Shown here: positions 20,796 to 33,238 of the stretch, piece after piece
Numbering within the stretch: position 1 is the first letter of the stretch
Layout of the letters: every line of letters begins with the position of its first letter
Assembly (NCBI GenBank): GCA_001600615.1
Contig: BCKK01000005.1
Location: 1,513,559-1,577,558, forward strand
Length of the DNA: 64,000 nucleotides
Source of the DNA: Dioszegia crocea
Taxonomy: Eukaryota; Basidiomycota; Tremellomycetes; Tremellales; Bulleribasidiaceae
Direction: 5' to 3'
Made by a program: the position numbers and the translations under genes
The notes under the pieces: model-generated
What the model was told of the DNA's origin: nothing
What the model saw: only the letters and a program-made list of their open reading frames with translations
The model's database searches: none

Positions 20796-21113
20796 CTTTG
20801 ATATATGATATGGTAGATGTAGGTCAATTGAATGTTGCAATCCATGGTGATGCGGAGTCGATGCAAAGCTTGAAGCTTGTTCTGAGACATCCCTTTCACA
20901 CACTCAATCACCTCCTTCCGCTCGGACACGGCTCAAACATCCAGCCATCTCAACAACTCTCGTCTCTGCTAGAGGTTTGACATTGCAGAGCCACCGTTTG
21001 GGAGGTCAATACCGGCTAATCGTATAGATATGAATCTAGGTGAATGGTATCTGAACTCGAGATGCACAATTCTTCAGGCTTGGTTGTCCATCCATGAAAT
21101 ACATGCCTCCCAT
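20796..21113. promoter_or_regulatory. G gamma promoter and dioxygenase 3' region
   Basis: No gene seen. The G gamma leader lies just above 20795, with a TATA-like TATATCATATA around 20799-20809 very close to the ATG; the dioxygenase stop is at 21114. Confidence 0.4.
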
Positions 21114-22285
21114 TTACACGCTCAAAGTCGATCCTGCGATCGGTTGCGGAATAGCCCCATGAGGTATCATTCTAACCATGTGCCTCCTCGCACCCTCCGT
21201 GAAGTCCGGTATAGCCGAATGAGCTGCTGTTCTCTAAGCTCTGTCAGCAAATCTGACCCCTCCTCATCGTGATCGCAACTCACTTGATCCCAGACTACGA
21301 CCGTCCCCGGCTCCCACCTGACCCGACAAGAAAAATCCATACTCTTGATATGATTATGCAAGAATCCCAGCAGATGATCAGATTCTTCAGGCTTGAAACC
21401 CTTAACGGAGCGCGCAATAGTGGGGTTGACAAAGAGACACGATCGCCCAGTGACAGGATGTCGTATGATGAGAGGGTGGGTCGTATTGACTGCTTCTCGC
21501 AATGCCTTCTCCGCGCCAACACGAGCGACCTCGCCGACTGATGCAGATGTATGATTGAGCTCTAGATTGAGGAGCGCTTCGCGAAAGGCGGGCGAGAGCG
21601 CGTCGTACGCTGAAGCAAGATTCGTGAAGGCTGTATCGCCTCCTCCGTCGGCGGGTGATTCAAGGACCCAGAAGAAAGTCGGGCCAGGTGTATTTGGTGT
21701 GAAGGTTTGGTCGACATGCCAGAGGTCATAGGAGGTATGGGGACCCAACAGGTCGCGCAGAGAACCCCTGGGTGATCAGTTGACTGCTCCCGGTCAACGT
21801 TGTTATCAGACTCACGCTTTCTCGTCTGCGTAGACCACATGGAACTCTGGACCCGTACCTTCCGGATATCCCATGGTTGGGTGTAGATGGAGCGGGCCAT
21901 AATGACGGACAATCTCCCGCTGACGATCAGGTCCGATGTCCGCAAAATCCTGATCTCTCTGACCATGTCAGTCATCGCTCGAAATCCAGTAATACTCGAC
22001 ACTTACAAAGACCAGGACCCCCCTCTGAGCAGCTAGTAAAGCCACTTGGTCAAGTCCGTCTTGCCCTAGTTGACTGATCTGGACACCGCGAATCTCCGTC
22101 CCTATTCTCGGAGTGATGTTGATAAGTTTCGTCCGCTCATTGTCGAGATCGGGCACGGCCTGATCTGCATGTAGACCTCTCTCGTCCGCTTGAAACGGCG
22201 GCACGTCTATTGTCTTCTGATACCCATCTGGCCGAGTCGGGAGGTAGGCGGGGTATAGAGGGCCAGGCTCGGTGCGGATGTGCAT
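21114..22285 (-). CDS. TauD/TfdA-family Fe(II)/2-oxoglutarate dioxygenase (sulfonate/taurine type)
   Basis: Oxygenates a sulfonate such as taurine, releasing sulfite, with 2-oxoglutarate and Fe(II). Start MHIRTEPGPLYPAYLPTRPD at 22285. Three introns join PRIGTEIRGVQISQL, VALLAAQRGVLVF, QDFADIGPDRQREIVRHYGP, LHPTMG and the core WHVDQTF with the metal-binding HxD, ADGGGDTAFTNLASAYDAL, TTHPLIIRHPVTGR, GTVVVWDQ and RTAAHSAIPDF with the distal His, then ARRHMVRM with the 2-oxoglutarate-binding Arg. The stop is at 21114. This is the order of yeast Jlp1 and fungal TauD homologues. It is divergent from a Dal5-type transporter (22832-25037), suggesting sulfonate uptake and use when sulfate is short. 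Other substrates (herbicide-like acids, sulfate esters) remain possible. Confidence 0.92.
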
Positions 22286-22831
22286 ATTGCCGATGTCAGA
22301 GAATGAACGGCAAGTTTGGAACGCGACATCTTTGTCGTTCAGTCGAGCTCGAGTAATACCAGTACTGCGTATTCTCAGCCGCTGGCTGGCCGGATAAATA
22401 TCGGCTCTCCCGGTTAGGATAAGGCGGAATGAATATCCTCTTAAGGCCCAAGGCGTGAGTTGAAATCACGCAATAGCACATTCCTCCTTATGTCGTAAGG
22501 AAAATCGACCTAAATGACCCCGAAGTCCTCCTTGGCAACTCATCATTTCAGCATCTCACGCCTTTAGGCAGCGATTGCACCTGTACAAGTATCGGCTTTA
22601 GACCGGATCAACGCTTGTCAACGGCTGCATGGGGATTTCTCGGTGGCGAATCCATTTAATGCCCGCTGGACCGACCCGGGCGACCAAGACGTTGATCAAG
22701 GCGACCTCACGCGCCATCTCTGGCCATACCAGACCTGGACTTCTGGTCTGCCAGCCCTCACATTGATTAAGCAGCTGGTCTCTACTCTGACCTGATCATT
22801 CCTCCCCTCCATCACTGACGAAGCCTACAGT
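22286..22831. promoter_or_regulatory. Divergent promoter, TauD dioxygenase / Dal5-type transporter
   Basis: Shared upstream region of about 550 bases. No CACGTG site (the usual Cbf1/Met4 sulfur core) was seen. A short AT-rich segment lies near 22380-22410. Confidence 0.5.
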
Positions 22832-25037
22832 ATGAGCTCATCTCTCACTGAAGTACCGGCCACTGCGGCGCAAATATCGGGTCAAAGAGGCTGGCTCGAG
22901 CGCGCCCATCCCAAGTCTTATTTGTCGCCTGAACGATGGGTGGTGCTCAAGTTGGATATTCTACTCATGTCTTGGGCATTCATGGCGGGTTTGATAAAGG
23001 TATGTCGTTCCATCTTTGAGTGTGACTTGGGCTGACGAGGCAGGACATGGATCAATCAGCGACGACTCAAGCATATGTCAGTGGAATGAAGGAGTCACTA
23101 GGATTGTAGTAAGTACTCTCCACTCCCACCCATGACACTCACTGACAAATCACAGTGGAAATGAGCTTGTGGAATTTACAACCTACTTCTCCATCGGTTA
23201 CGCACTCGCCATCGTCCCCGCGCAGCTCATTCAAACAAGAGTAGGTGCTCTCCGCTGTGTCTGACAGGAGGCAGCTGATGTGTCAGATACGGCCCTCGGT
23301 CTTTCTGCCTGTTTGTGAGATTGTCTGGGGAGCTTTCACCCTTGCGTGAGTCGACCTATTTCGGGTGTATCTCTATCTTCGCTGATGGCCGTAGGACCTT
23401 CGCATCCAAGAATGCTCAAACCATCTATGTTTTACGATTCTTTCTCGGAGTCTTTGAGAGCACATCGTGAGTCTGTCAGCGTACTTGCTTGTATTACGGA
23501 CCTGACTGTTAGGTGGCCTGGACTCGTTGCGCTCATATTCACCTGGTGTGAGTGGTCTCTGCCTTTACTGTTTGGTTGACATAGATCCAGCTGATCTCCG
23601 TAGATACTCCATCGGAACTAGCCAAACGCCTTGCTATCTTTGGTGTGTCTGGAGTTGCGGGGAATATGTTTTTGGGAATCCTGTACGTCTTCCGCGATTC
23701 ACATACTCAAGAATAAAGACTGACTTTCCTAGGCAAGCGGCATTATACCGAAACCTCAACGGCGCAGCAGGTCTGGAAGGATGGCAATGGCTCTTTATCG
23801 TCAGGTGAGCTTGGATTTTACATAGACCGCGAGATCCCTGCTAACTCTATCAGCGGCCTTATCACCATGACCTGGGGTTTCGCCGGATTCTACATCATCC
23901 CAGATTCACCCTCCAACACTCGCGCACACTGGCTCAGCCTCGACGAGCGCAAAATCGCCCTCGACCGTATGGAATCGGCTGGTACAACGTCCAATCGGCT
24001 TATCGACAAAAAGCTCCTATGGCGCAAAATCCGATTGACAGCTACTAGCCCACTCTCATACATCTTCTTGGCCGCTTATACCCAGTACGCATGGAGTCAA
24101 AGGGCAAATGCCTACTTTTTGCTCTTTTTGAAGGTGTGCTATCCCTCTCTAATCTCGCCGGATCTTTACGCTGACACTTCAAGGGCCTGACCACATCCGA
24201 TGGGTCTCCACAATACAGCATCTACGAAGTCAATCTGATCCCTCTCGGCGGGTACGGGATATCGATCGTGGCGAATATCGGTCTGAACGCTATCAGTGAT
24301 TGGAAGCACTGGAGAATCCAGATCGCCGTCTTTGCTGCTGTGAGTCTTTCTCGCGAATGATGAAGTATATTGAATGTAGTTGATGAAGTAGGTGATCCAA
24401 GTCATTGCCTGTGCTGTCCTGTCGTCTTGGCCCAACTCGACTGGCGCGATCATGACTTTCTACTTTTTGACATTCGCCACTACAGCCTGGGGGTGAGTTC
24501 AGTAATGTACCAACTATACATTCAGAACAGTCGCTGACGACTAGATACTCCTTGATCGCTTGGCTCGCCGAGATTTTGCGCAAAGAACCAGAAGCTAGAT
24601 CTATCCTGGTGGGTACAGCCGTCACTCTTGTCTGTAAGTCCTCCCATCAAACCTCAGCTCCTAGCATGTACCCTTATTGATTCTCTTTCAGATGTCGGCC
24701 ATGCAACTATCCCGCTCCGAGCCTGGCGAGTCTCTGATTCACCTCGATACCCTATCGGTTTCCCCCTCGCGACGGCATTTGCAGTAGGCGGTATCGTAGC
24801 TTTGTTCGCCATCTGGTTCTATGTCCGAAAGTGAGTCCAGGCTTGCTCTTGTATCAATTGAGCGAAGCGCTGACTGTTTTCAGACATCCCAACATCACCT
24901 TGACTGGCCTGGACGGTAAGGCGGGCTTGGACGAGGAAGAGGATGTACTGAGTACACCTGAAGATTTGAAGGATCAGAAGGAATGGCCGGGCGAGGATCA
25001 GCCTATTGCGAGGGATGTCGAAAAACTAAAGAAGTGA
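22832..25037 (+). CDS. MFS transporter, Dal5 (anion:cation symporter) family
   Basis: Plasma-membrane permease of the allantoate/Dal5 group, which in fungi imports allantoate, vitamins and oxidised sulfur compounds (yeast Soa1). Start MSSSLTEVPATAAQ. Spliced exons read LERAHPKSYLSPERWVVLKL, LMSWAFMAGLIKDMDQSATT, AYVSGMKESLGLYGNEL, YFSIGYALAIVPAQLI, RFFLGVFESTSWPGLVALIF, WYTPSELAKRLAIFGVSGVA, IPDSPSNTRAHWLS, TSPLSYIFLAAYTQYAW, LIPLGGYGISIVANI and LPIRAW-like PLRAWRVSDSPRYPIGFPLA. This is the full 12-helix pattern with the RxxxGxxES signature. An acidic C-terminal tail follows. About eleven small introns. The neighbour on the other strand is a TauD dioxygenase, so a sulfonate is a good guess for the substrate. 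Confidence 0.92.
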
Positions 25038-25769
25038 AACGCAACAGAGAGATTTGATTGTGGAGGTTAGATTACATAGACTTAATCGATATAATGTATG
25101 CTCTTGATGCCGTGGACTCGTCCTCTACCCACACTCGAGCGATTCCGCGGCAGTGTCCAGTACATAAATATTGCAAACATTCATTGGCTTTGTGAGGACA
25201 TTAATTCGTCCAGTTGAAGGCTCCCTAAACATCCAGCGACTGCTTGGCTTTCACGACGAAGACTAGTCGCTCCAGCTGAATACCAGAGATGATTCGACCT
25301 GATCAATGCTCGCTGGCCAAAATGCTTAAATCCGACTGGGCGAGATACGCCGAATTCTTGGGCATGTAGTAGGGTCTGGCCCGGTGGGACAGGCCTTATC
25401 GCTTGTCCATTGTGGTACGATAAGTACATAGTTACATGGTACACGCGTTGATATCGGGCAAATCGGCGCCGCGCAGCTCCAGCACCGGCCGTTTCACACT
25501 GTCGGTCCTTTCACTTCCCCTCCACGTCGGCAAGATTCGGCTGGAGCGGTGGCGTGCTTGTTAGGTCGTTCAGACGCAGAGCGGTTGCGAAGCACGAAAT
25601 CCTGGGCTTCACGCCAGGAAGGCCATTTCAGGCCGTTTTGGCTTCTCGTGTGCGTCTTCTAGTGGTTCGGCGTATATCCTACTCAGGTTTGTTTGCACGG
25701 TCACTATTTAACTTCTTTCCCGTTGCATCACACCCATTGCATCATACTACAGTTCACACACTGGAAACA
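25038..25769. other. Intergenic region
   Basis: 3' side of the transporter and promoter of the next gene. TATTTAA at about 25705-25711 is a possible TATA box for the gene at 25770. Minus-strand frame 25181-25444 has no recognisable product. Confidence 0.4.
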
Positions 25770-26578
25770 TGACTCTCATAACCCACCTTACCACCCCTCC
25801 TTCAGCTCCGGACCAGTCGAACATGGTTCCGACGCTGTTCGATCACTTGTCCCTGCTGACTCGCCACAAGTGTTGGGATTTATATACTCCCTAGCATCCT
25901 GTGATCGGGCTGGCCCATCTTTTGCATTCCTAAAGTCAACAACAAGCCCAGGCCTCTCAACCACAGCTCCCTACCAACGCGCTGGATCGACAAATATTCT
26001 CGCAGAAATGCCTCGACATTGACCAACGAGCTCGTCAATCTGTCGGTGCAGTCTGAGCGCGAGGAAGACGCTCGAAAACTGCTCGAGGCAGTCATGCGGG
26101 ACCACTGGTCGCTTGCCCGGCCTCACATCGAGCAGCCGAATGAGCTGCTCGGCCTGGATTCAGGGGGGCATATCGATACGCGATTCGAGGTAGGTTCTAT
26201 CTGTTGAGCGCATTCCCCATTTTTTGAATTACTCCACATGACATAGGCGACTCACACATCTGCGCGATTGACCCAATCTGACTCGTGCAGATCGGGTCAA
26301 ATGGCGGTGGGTATCTGGTCGTCAATTTCATTTCGGGCGCGCCGAGCCTCAGCGACGTCAACGATCAGTCATCTACGAGGGACGGTTGCATCGATTATTT
26401 GCTCTATTCGGGGAGTCTGGTCAATCGGGAGTTTGGGGTCAGCGACGAGAACCGATTGAGTGACTGGTTGATCACGGGATCAGGGAACCAGCATGTTTTA
26501 CCTGATTTGGATCAAGGGATGGCGGAGGGTATTGAGGCTCTCAAGCTTGACGGTGATGATGATGCTCCCATGGAATAA
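25770..26578 (+). CDS. Hypothetical protein, three exons
   Basis: No family recognised. Start MTLITHLTTPPSAPDQSN at 25770; a first intron (GTGTTG donor, CAACAAGCCCAG acceptor) is the only splice I found that joins LSLLTRHK to PLNHSSLPTRWIDKYSRRN. The second exon has a charged helix (SEREEDARKLLEAVMRDHW). A second intron with GTAGGT and CTGACTCGTGCAG leads to IGSNGGGYLVVNFISGAPSL and an acidic end KLDGDDDAPME. About 205 residues, soluble, no signal peptide. The last two exons are convincing as coding; the first is less so. Confidence 0.6.
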
Positions 26579-27329
26579 ACGCTTTCTTCATGCATTGGAT
26601 TAGTATTTGGCTAAGTCTCTGTAGCATCAGCAACGCTTCCTTGAGCACCGGCCGGGGCTAAACCATTCATGGATCTTATGGAGAGATGAAACCGCCACTC
26701 CTGATAATTACGTCATTCCTAACCTGATGAAACACACGGGGTAAAGGGTGGGAACAAAGAGGGTTCTGAACCCCGTCCGGTGCGCTCGGATCTCGTCTCG
26801 GACCTTGTCAGTCCTCCCTTCCCTTAAACCTTGATGACAGCTGTGTGGGAAGGGATCAGCGAGATGATTGCACACACCCACAGTCCACCCAGTCGTCCTG
26901 GTCGTCCGTCACTAGACACTGGTATAGCCGTCCACACAGCATCAGTCACGCGTTCACATCCACCCACGCCCACGAAGTCGAAGCTCGAAACAAAAGAACA
27001 AAGGGCCGTCTGTAACCTTGTACGAAAGGATACCCCCAAGCAAGAGTCGAAACACACAGCCCCCGTCCGTGCCTCTCTCCCTCCCCCACTTTAGCTCCGG
27101 CCTCACCTCCTTCTGCCACCCCCTTTTACCCCACCCGGTAGATTTTCCTCCGTCACCGATTCGTTGTCCCTTTACCGGACATCCTTGTACTCTTCTATTC
27201 CCCCTCCCTTTTTGTATGTATCACTAGTCCCCCAGTAACAGAGGACAATACGGCCCTTACGTCCGCTTCTTACCCAATCTGCGCGTCGCATAACCGATCC
27301 CTTTAAAGGGCGCCAACCTGCCTTTCACC
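26579..27329. promoter_or_regulatory. Upstream region of the arrestin-like gene
   Basis: Long pyrimidine-rich leader (CCCTCCC-type runs from 27060 to 27240) typical of fungal promoters and 5'UTRs. An ATG-initiated frame of about 86 codons at 26834-27094 could be an upstream ORF, but it shows no protein similarity. Confidence 0.45.
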
Positions 27330-30114
27330 ATGGTCGTCTCTCGCTCAGAACCGCCACTCCCTCCCCCTTCCAACTTTTCAACTGCGACCTATAGTCGTCT
27401 CGTCGACCTATATACTCCCTACTCTTCACGTTCCAGATCCCCCTCATCGTCACATATTGCCGTTCCTGACTTACCGCCACCTTATTCTCCACCGACGACA
27501 ATAACAGTCCGAGCGCGGTCGAGAACAATAAGCGATACAGATAGTCGAAGAAGCAAACGACGACATCTTGATCATCCTATTCCTATCGCTACCTCTTCTA
27601 GATTACCTCCCCATTCAACATCATCTCGATCCACTTTACGCACTAAGCGATTACCAGCCCAGTCAATAACCAGCCACGGACCGATAAACACGCAGATCTC
27701 ATCTTTACCCCACTCTCCCGCCGATATACCATCCTGTCCTGAATCCCCTTCTCTCGATACGGAGACCGACGCCATGAGCTTCTTGAACCCAGCTACCAAC
27801 TACTTGGCAGCCAAGTTGGATGTCAACTTTGAGAATGGCGGTTTGGTAGAGATGGTCGGAGGTCCCAATACTGGGTGAGTGTCTCAGATTCCTCCTGGCG
27901 GCACTTGCTGATACCCAGGTCTTGCTACTCCCTATCTGGCTATGTCAACCTCACCATTCCGGCTTTACCGAAAGGCGCCCAGGGCCGACAAAGAGAGGTT
28001 CGAGAGTTCACAGTGACGATGGAGAGTATGCAGGATTACCACGACGATCATGGTGAGTCAGCAGCGGAAGTTTCCATTCACACAGCTAATACCTCAGGAC
28101 GCTATACTCCCTTTCGCCTACATACCTTCACCGCATCTATCCCCGTCGAGCCACTCGTTATCCCCTCTCACGATACATCCCGTCCCAATGACACCCGCAT
28201 CCATCTCACAATCCCATTCGACCTCCGCCTCCCTGGCTGGCTACCCCCTACCCATACCTCACGTCAAACCAAGATCGACCACGGCGTAACAGCCAAGATC
28301 ACCGTCGGCTGGATGGCCGCTCCTCTCACCCTTTCCACTTCCCCATACCCCCAACCTCAACCGGAAGAGACATACATGGACTGCCTACCCTCCGAGACCG
28401 ACACTCTCCAGCGCCGTCCATCTGGCTCCACCCGTAAATCCCGCTTAGGATTAGACCAGTACTTCTTCCCCAACGCCTCCCTATCTGCCCGTACAACCGC
28501 TACATCCTCATCCAGACATACCTCCTTCAACGTCATCCGTCATCGTCTACCCGCAGCCATCACCCAGGCTGATCGGCCAAATGAGCGTCAGTACACCCTC
28601 CGACCAGAAGCGGATCCGGATAGTCCAGTCGAGTGCGTCGTGCTCTGTCCAGATTGGGTCGATGTCAATGGGCCGGAGCGAAGTCTGAAGATTGCGCTTC
28701 GGCTTCGAGCAAAACATCAGCCAGAGGATATACCGGGACGTACCAACACTCCCGAGTCAGACTTTGGGTCAACGGGTTCTAGCTTGGCATCGGTTGGTGG
28801 TGGAGAGGCGGACGCAGGAGGTTCTAGGCCGATGAGTCGGGCTCGAGGCAAGACGGATGAGGTGTACACCCATGTCCTCGAGCTCGGGATGGAAGTTGAG
28901 GAAGTTGAGCGGTTCAGGTAAGTCCAAACCCCTTTCCTTATAGTTATATAAGCTGACATTCCAGTTCTACACCAATCACATCATGGGGCCAATCTTTCCC
29001 TGTTCCGCCAGAACAGCCCAATCGATCCGGTACTGTCAACCCGCTTCTTGCCTCCCGGTCAACCTACGCCGATATTGGCGTCATCATGCAGAATGACTCA
29101 CGACCTCATCGAGCAGCCACCACCCGTCCTTGTCTACTTGCAGACGACGGCAGTCAGCGCAACTTCTTCTTTGCAGGCGACGGTCTATCGCTTGCTGATA
29201 AATGGCGTAAAGTCAACGTCGTCCTCCCCATGCCTGCGACAGACTCGAAGCAGAAGAATAATCGGCCTCAGAGCGAGCTTGATAGTCCCTTCTTGCGCGT
29301 TCGACACAATCTAAAGATCAAGATGGTTTGTCGGAATACAGGGTCCGACGAGACTGTAAGTTATGTTGGACTGAAGATCCGGATCTACAGCTGATACCCT
29401 TAGAAAATCATCGTCCTTACTACTCCAATCCGATTTGGAACATTGCCCACCACCCACCCCGACTCCAAGCTCAAATCCGAATCTCACCTCCCTGCCTACA
29501 TTCAGCTCTTCCATGAGAATGGTGATTTGCGCGAGTGCGACCCTCTACCAATCTACACCAAAGACGAGCCGGATGGAGACATCATCATGTCTGAACCTCC
29601 TGCCGAAACGCCTACTCTCCCGGCCCATAAACCCGTTTCACCAGGTGTTGCACCTCTTCCACCACTCACCACTCGCGCCACTACCCCTACACCGCCCGTG
29701 ACACTTGCGTTCCCTCTACCGGAGGATGATTATGTGATGGAGAGTGATTCGTCTGAGGGATCAGAGAGTGAGGATGGCGATTCAGAGTCTAGCGAGGGTT
29801 CTACTTCCGCCTCGGTGTCGGCTTCTGTGTCGGCGTTGGCATCGGGAGCTAGGTCGGGGATGGGAATGGGAGAGGGTTCAAGCTCAGGGGCGAGTTTCAT
29901 GGAGCGTGAACTTGCGCGCGAGAGGGAGCATCGGTCAGAGAGGGAAAGGGAGAGGCAGCGTGAGAGGGATAGGGATAGATTGAGGCGGATGGAAGCTCAG
30001 AGAGAAAGGGAAAGGGAGAGAGAGACGAGGAGTCAGGCTCCACCCCCTACACCCCGAACTCCAGGTGCTCGTAAACCCGCTCGAACACCTCGGACCGTCA
30101 GAGCTGTGGGATAA
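27330..30114 (+). CDS. Alpha-arrestin-like adaptor protein
   Basis: Probable adaptor that links a Rsp5-type ubiquitin ligase to membrane transporters. The N-terminal 150 residues are disordered and Ser/Pro-rich and contain DLPPPYSPP, a PPxY motif of the kind bound by WW domains. The arrestin N-domain begins near LAAKLDVNFENGGLVEMVGG, then SGYVNLTIPALPKG and HTFTASIPVEP. The C-domain includes ECVVLCPDWVDVNGPERSLK, LELGMEVEEVERFR, NLKIKMVCRNTG, KIIVLTTPIRFGTLPTT and LPAYIQLFHENGDLRECDPL, the usual end of arrestin_C. The tail is acidic, then a long Glu-Arg stretch (29890-30020) and a basic end. Four introns. The arrestin fold is inferred from strand-like segments and the C-domain end pattern, not from a strong motif. 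Confidence 0.75.
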
Positions 30115-30781
30115 GACTTTTGGAGGGCGGCGTAAATTTGGATCTCATCTGCCCATTTATCTTCATTCCACCTCCCCTTGTGCCTTGTTGTATATACTAC
30201 CCTCGTCATCTATCTTCAAACCCGTTGATCATTGACGCTTCTTCTTCGTACTTAGACAGAACTATATAGCATTCTTCTCTTCTTCTGCCCCGGCGCTTCT
30301 CATCATGTTTCCTTATAGTCACATCATGTATCTTCAGGTTTCACACATTGCAACGGATTCTGTCCAAGCAATCAGTGCACTCTAGGGCGCTGGAAGGGCA
30401 TCAATAACTTTGGCTGATTGCCATGCCGTAAGGAGGCAAACGTCCAAAACATGACCCCAGTTTCAGTAGTTGACTGAAAGCCCTTTTGTCTGTCCCATCA
30501 GCCGTCCTCCTCTACACACACGCCATAATGTGCCGCCCAGACAGACCTAGACTGGCCCCTTGGACGTTTGACGCTAGGCTCAACTCGTCAAGTTGGCCTC
30601 TTGTTCCTCAAACGCCTGTCCTCCCGGGACTTCCGCCTCTAACCCGACTGCCCATGTTGAGTAGCACCGCCATCACTCACCCGCCTCAACCTCGAAGCTT
30701 GTCATATCACTCATCTAATACCTCATAAACTACTCCTACCCTACCATCCACCCTTTTCTAGCCTAGCTCGTCTAGGGCATT
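30115..30781. other. Intergenic: arrestin 3' region and esterase promoter
   Basis: No gene supported. A frame at 30486-30728 lacks an ATG start at its head and looks like leader sequence. The pyrimidine-rich stretch 30730-30780 precedes the esterase ATG. Confidence 0.4.
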
Positions 30782-33103
30782 ATGCTCTTCGCATTGACAA
30801 ACCTACTCGTTCCCTTACTCCTCCTTCAACCTCTTCATGCTGCTCCCGCCACTCGACCTGTAGCTCAGGCAGATTGCTCACTCAACCTTTCCACTCGAGT
30901 GCTATCAGGCCATCTCACAGAAGGTGGGGCATGCCGGTATAGCCTACAATATGGCCTAGCGGACAGATGGGAAGATGGAGTTTCTGCGAGTGATCAATCG
31001 TATGTCTTGCCTTCAGCTTGGCCAGAGGGGTCACGATGGCTGACGAAATAGAAAGCACGATATCACATCTCTCCCTCCTGCATGTCCCCAGACTCCAGGT
31101 GGGCCCATGTTGACGGCTGCTTCTGGCCAGAATGAGCAATGTTTGTTTGGGGTGATTTATGCGCCAAAGGAGGTTAAGCAGGGCGATAGGCTGCCAGTGT
31201 TTGTGTGGTGGGTCATCTACACGTAGTATCAGCTTCCTGGACGCTGTACAATAGACAGATCTTTGATGCAGGCGCTGACGAATATAGGATACACGGCGGA
31301 TCATACTACGCCGGTTCAGCCTCAGCACCAGGTTTAGACGGCTCAACCCTCGCCATTAAGGGAAACATGATTGTTATTGTTCTACAATACCGGTATGTAC
31401 CTTATCTGTGTCTCCAATATGCGGTCGCTGATGTCCCAGTCTCGGAGTCTTGGGTCTCCTTCCGCCTTCTTCCAGTCCGACCTCCAGTGATCCGAGTCTA
31501 GCAGTGAAAGATGTCATTCTAGCCCTGAAGCAGATATCGAAGTATGCCGAGTGGGTAGGAGGGGATCAGTCAAAAGTGACTATAGGCGGTCAAAGCTCTG
31601 GCGCATCTTTGATCAGAGGTATGTCTTTCGGTGGTGATTGACTAGGCGACGGCGCTGATGTTTCAGCATTACTGGCTGCGCCGCAAGCTAAGGGTCTGTT
31701 CCGCGCTGCAATCCTTCAGTCTGATCCGATGGTATGTCTTTTGCTTCGGGCTCGGTATTTGAGGCATGAGCTGATAATAGACATATGGCACGGCATCAGC
31801 TAACACGACCAACAAGCTCCAACAACTCTTCTATTCTCAGCCTGGTCTTTCCGCTTGTGCCTCTCTCGACTGTCTGAAGCGCCTCTCGGTCGACGCAATC
31901 CTAAGCAATCAAGCCCGCTTCATCGCCTCTGCGCCAAGTCAAATTGAAGGTGTCCCAATCGTGACTCGTACGTATCTTCTGTCCCCTCGGTATACCAGGT
32001 CACGAGTAGAGACTGACATCAACAGCCCTACGCCCAACCCACAACACCCCTTCAATACCACTCGAACCAACCTCTCAAACCTTCTCTTCAGCCTCCACTC
32101 TACCCAATCCCCCCAACGTCATTCCTTTGCTGATCACTACAACAGCAAACGAAGCAGGCCAAGTCGTCGGCTCAATCTTCCCCATTCCCATTCCAGGTAA
32201 TAACAGCACGTTCGCCCAGATCCTCTCAGTCTTTGTCAATCCAGACCGAGCAGGGTCTATTGTTGTTTCGCCAGAGTACGCCCTGCGAGGTGGAGGGCCC
32301 GATGAGTTGAGGGAGACGTTCGAAAGGCTCGTGACGGATGGTGTGTGGAGGTGTGCTAGTCGGGATTTTGCGCAGAAGTGGGCGAAGCAAGGTGGGAAAG
32401 TTTGGGTTGGGGAGTGGGTCAAGGGAGTAGGGTATGTTAATTATGGTGGTGGGGGAAGTTATTGTGGGACGGGCGGTAGAGTCTGTCATGAGGTCAGTTA
32501 AGTGGTCCGTTGTGATCGTATTTGAGCTGACTTATCAGGATGATATATTTCCCACTTTCAATTCGGCGTCTAATCCATCTGCCGAATCGGCTGAATTGGT
32601 ATGTCCCCCTAATTTCTGGCTCACATCCGTGTCATAGGATGATATACTGATGATCACAGCAAAACGATGTCTTATCACGCTGGACAGCCTTTATTCACAA
32701 TCTCGACCCGAACCTTCCCCCCAACATCTCTAACGCCAACTCCAATCCCAAATCCCTAAACCCACCAGCATCTGGCATCGCCATACCCTTATTACCTGGC
32801 GGTATAGGCAGCGATCGCAGTATCCCCCCACCTCACTCTATCAACTGTTCGATCTCCACTGCTGCTTCGGCGTCTGGCGTAGCTGGTCAAACGGTCAATC
32901 CTCGACCGGCTACAGTATCGGGCGGCATCGACGGAACTCCGCATTCTCGTGCTGTTTCGAATGTTGAAAAGGGGCTATCGCGCTGGGAGCTGTATACCGG
33001 ACGAGTGGATCAGGTTTATGCGATTGGAGGAGGACAAGCAAAGGGTTGTCCAGTGGGGTTCTGGGGTGAGAAGGTGAAATACGACTGGCAGTTGTATCAG
33101 TGA
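30782..33103 (+). CDS. Secreted type-B carboxylesterase/lipase
   Basis: Alpha/beta-hydrolase that cleaves carboxylic esters outside the cell. A clear signal peptide (MLFALTNLLVPLLLLQPLHA) ends near AAPATR. Spliced exons give DRLPVFVWIHGGSYYAGSAS with the oxyanion-hole HGG, QYRLGVLGLLP, and the nucleophile elbow GGQSSGAS (the family usually has GESAGG/GQSSGG). Then come FRAAILQSDPM, ITTTANEAGQ with a possible acid residue, VCHEDDIFPTF with the catalytic His by position, and WTAFIHNLDPNLP near the C-terminus. Several Asn-Xaa-Ser/Thr sites suggest glycosylation. About seven introns; stop at 33101-33103. The family is firm and the substrate unknown. Confidence 0.9.
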
Positions 33104-33238
33104 GCGGATGAAGAGGACGGCCATTGCAGATGACATTAGATATGTATGTGATCTCAACTCTGAATAGATACTTCATTCTACTGATCACCTTACTACTACC
33201 AACCAACTATCATATCCTGATGTCTAACTTCTAAACCT

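Noticed and set aside
26834..27094. 86-codon frame before the arrestin-like gene as a separate gene
   Set aside because: Low-complexity Pro/Thr content in a promoter-like stretch; kept only as a possible upstream ORF.
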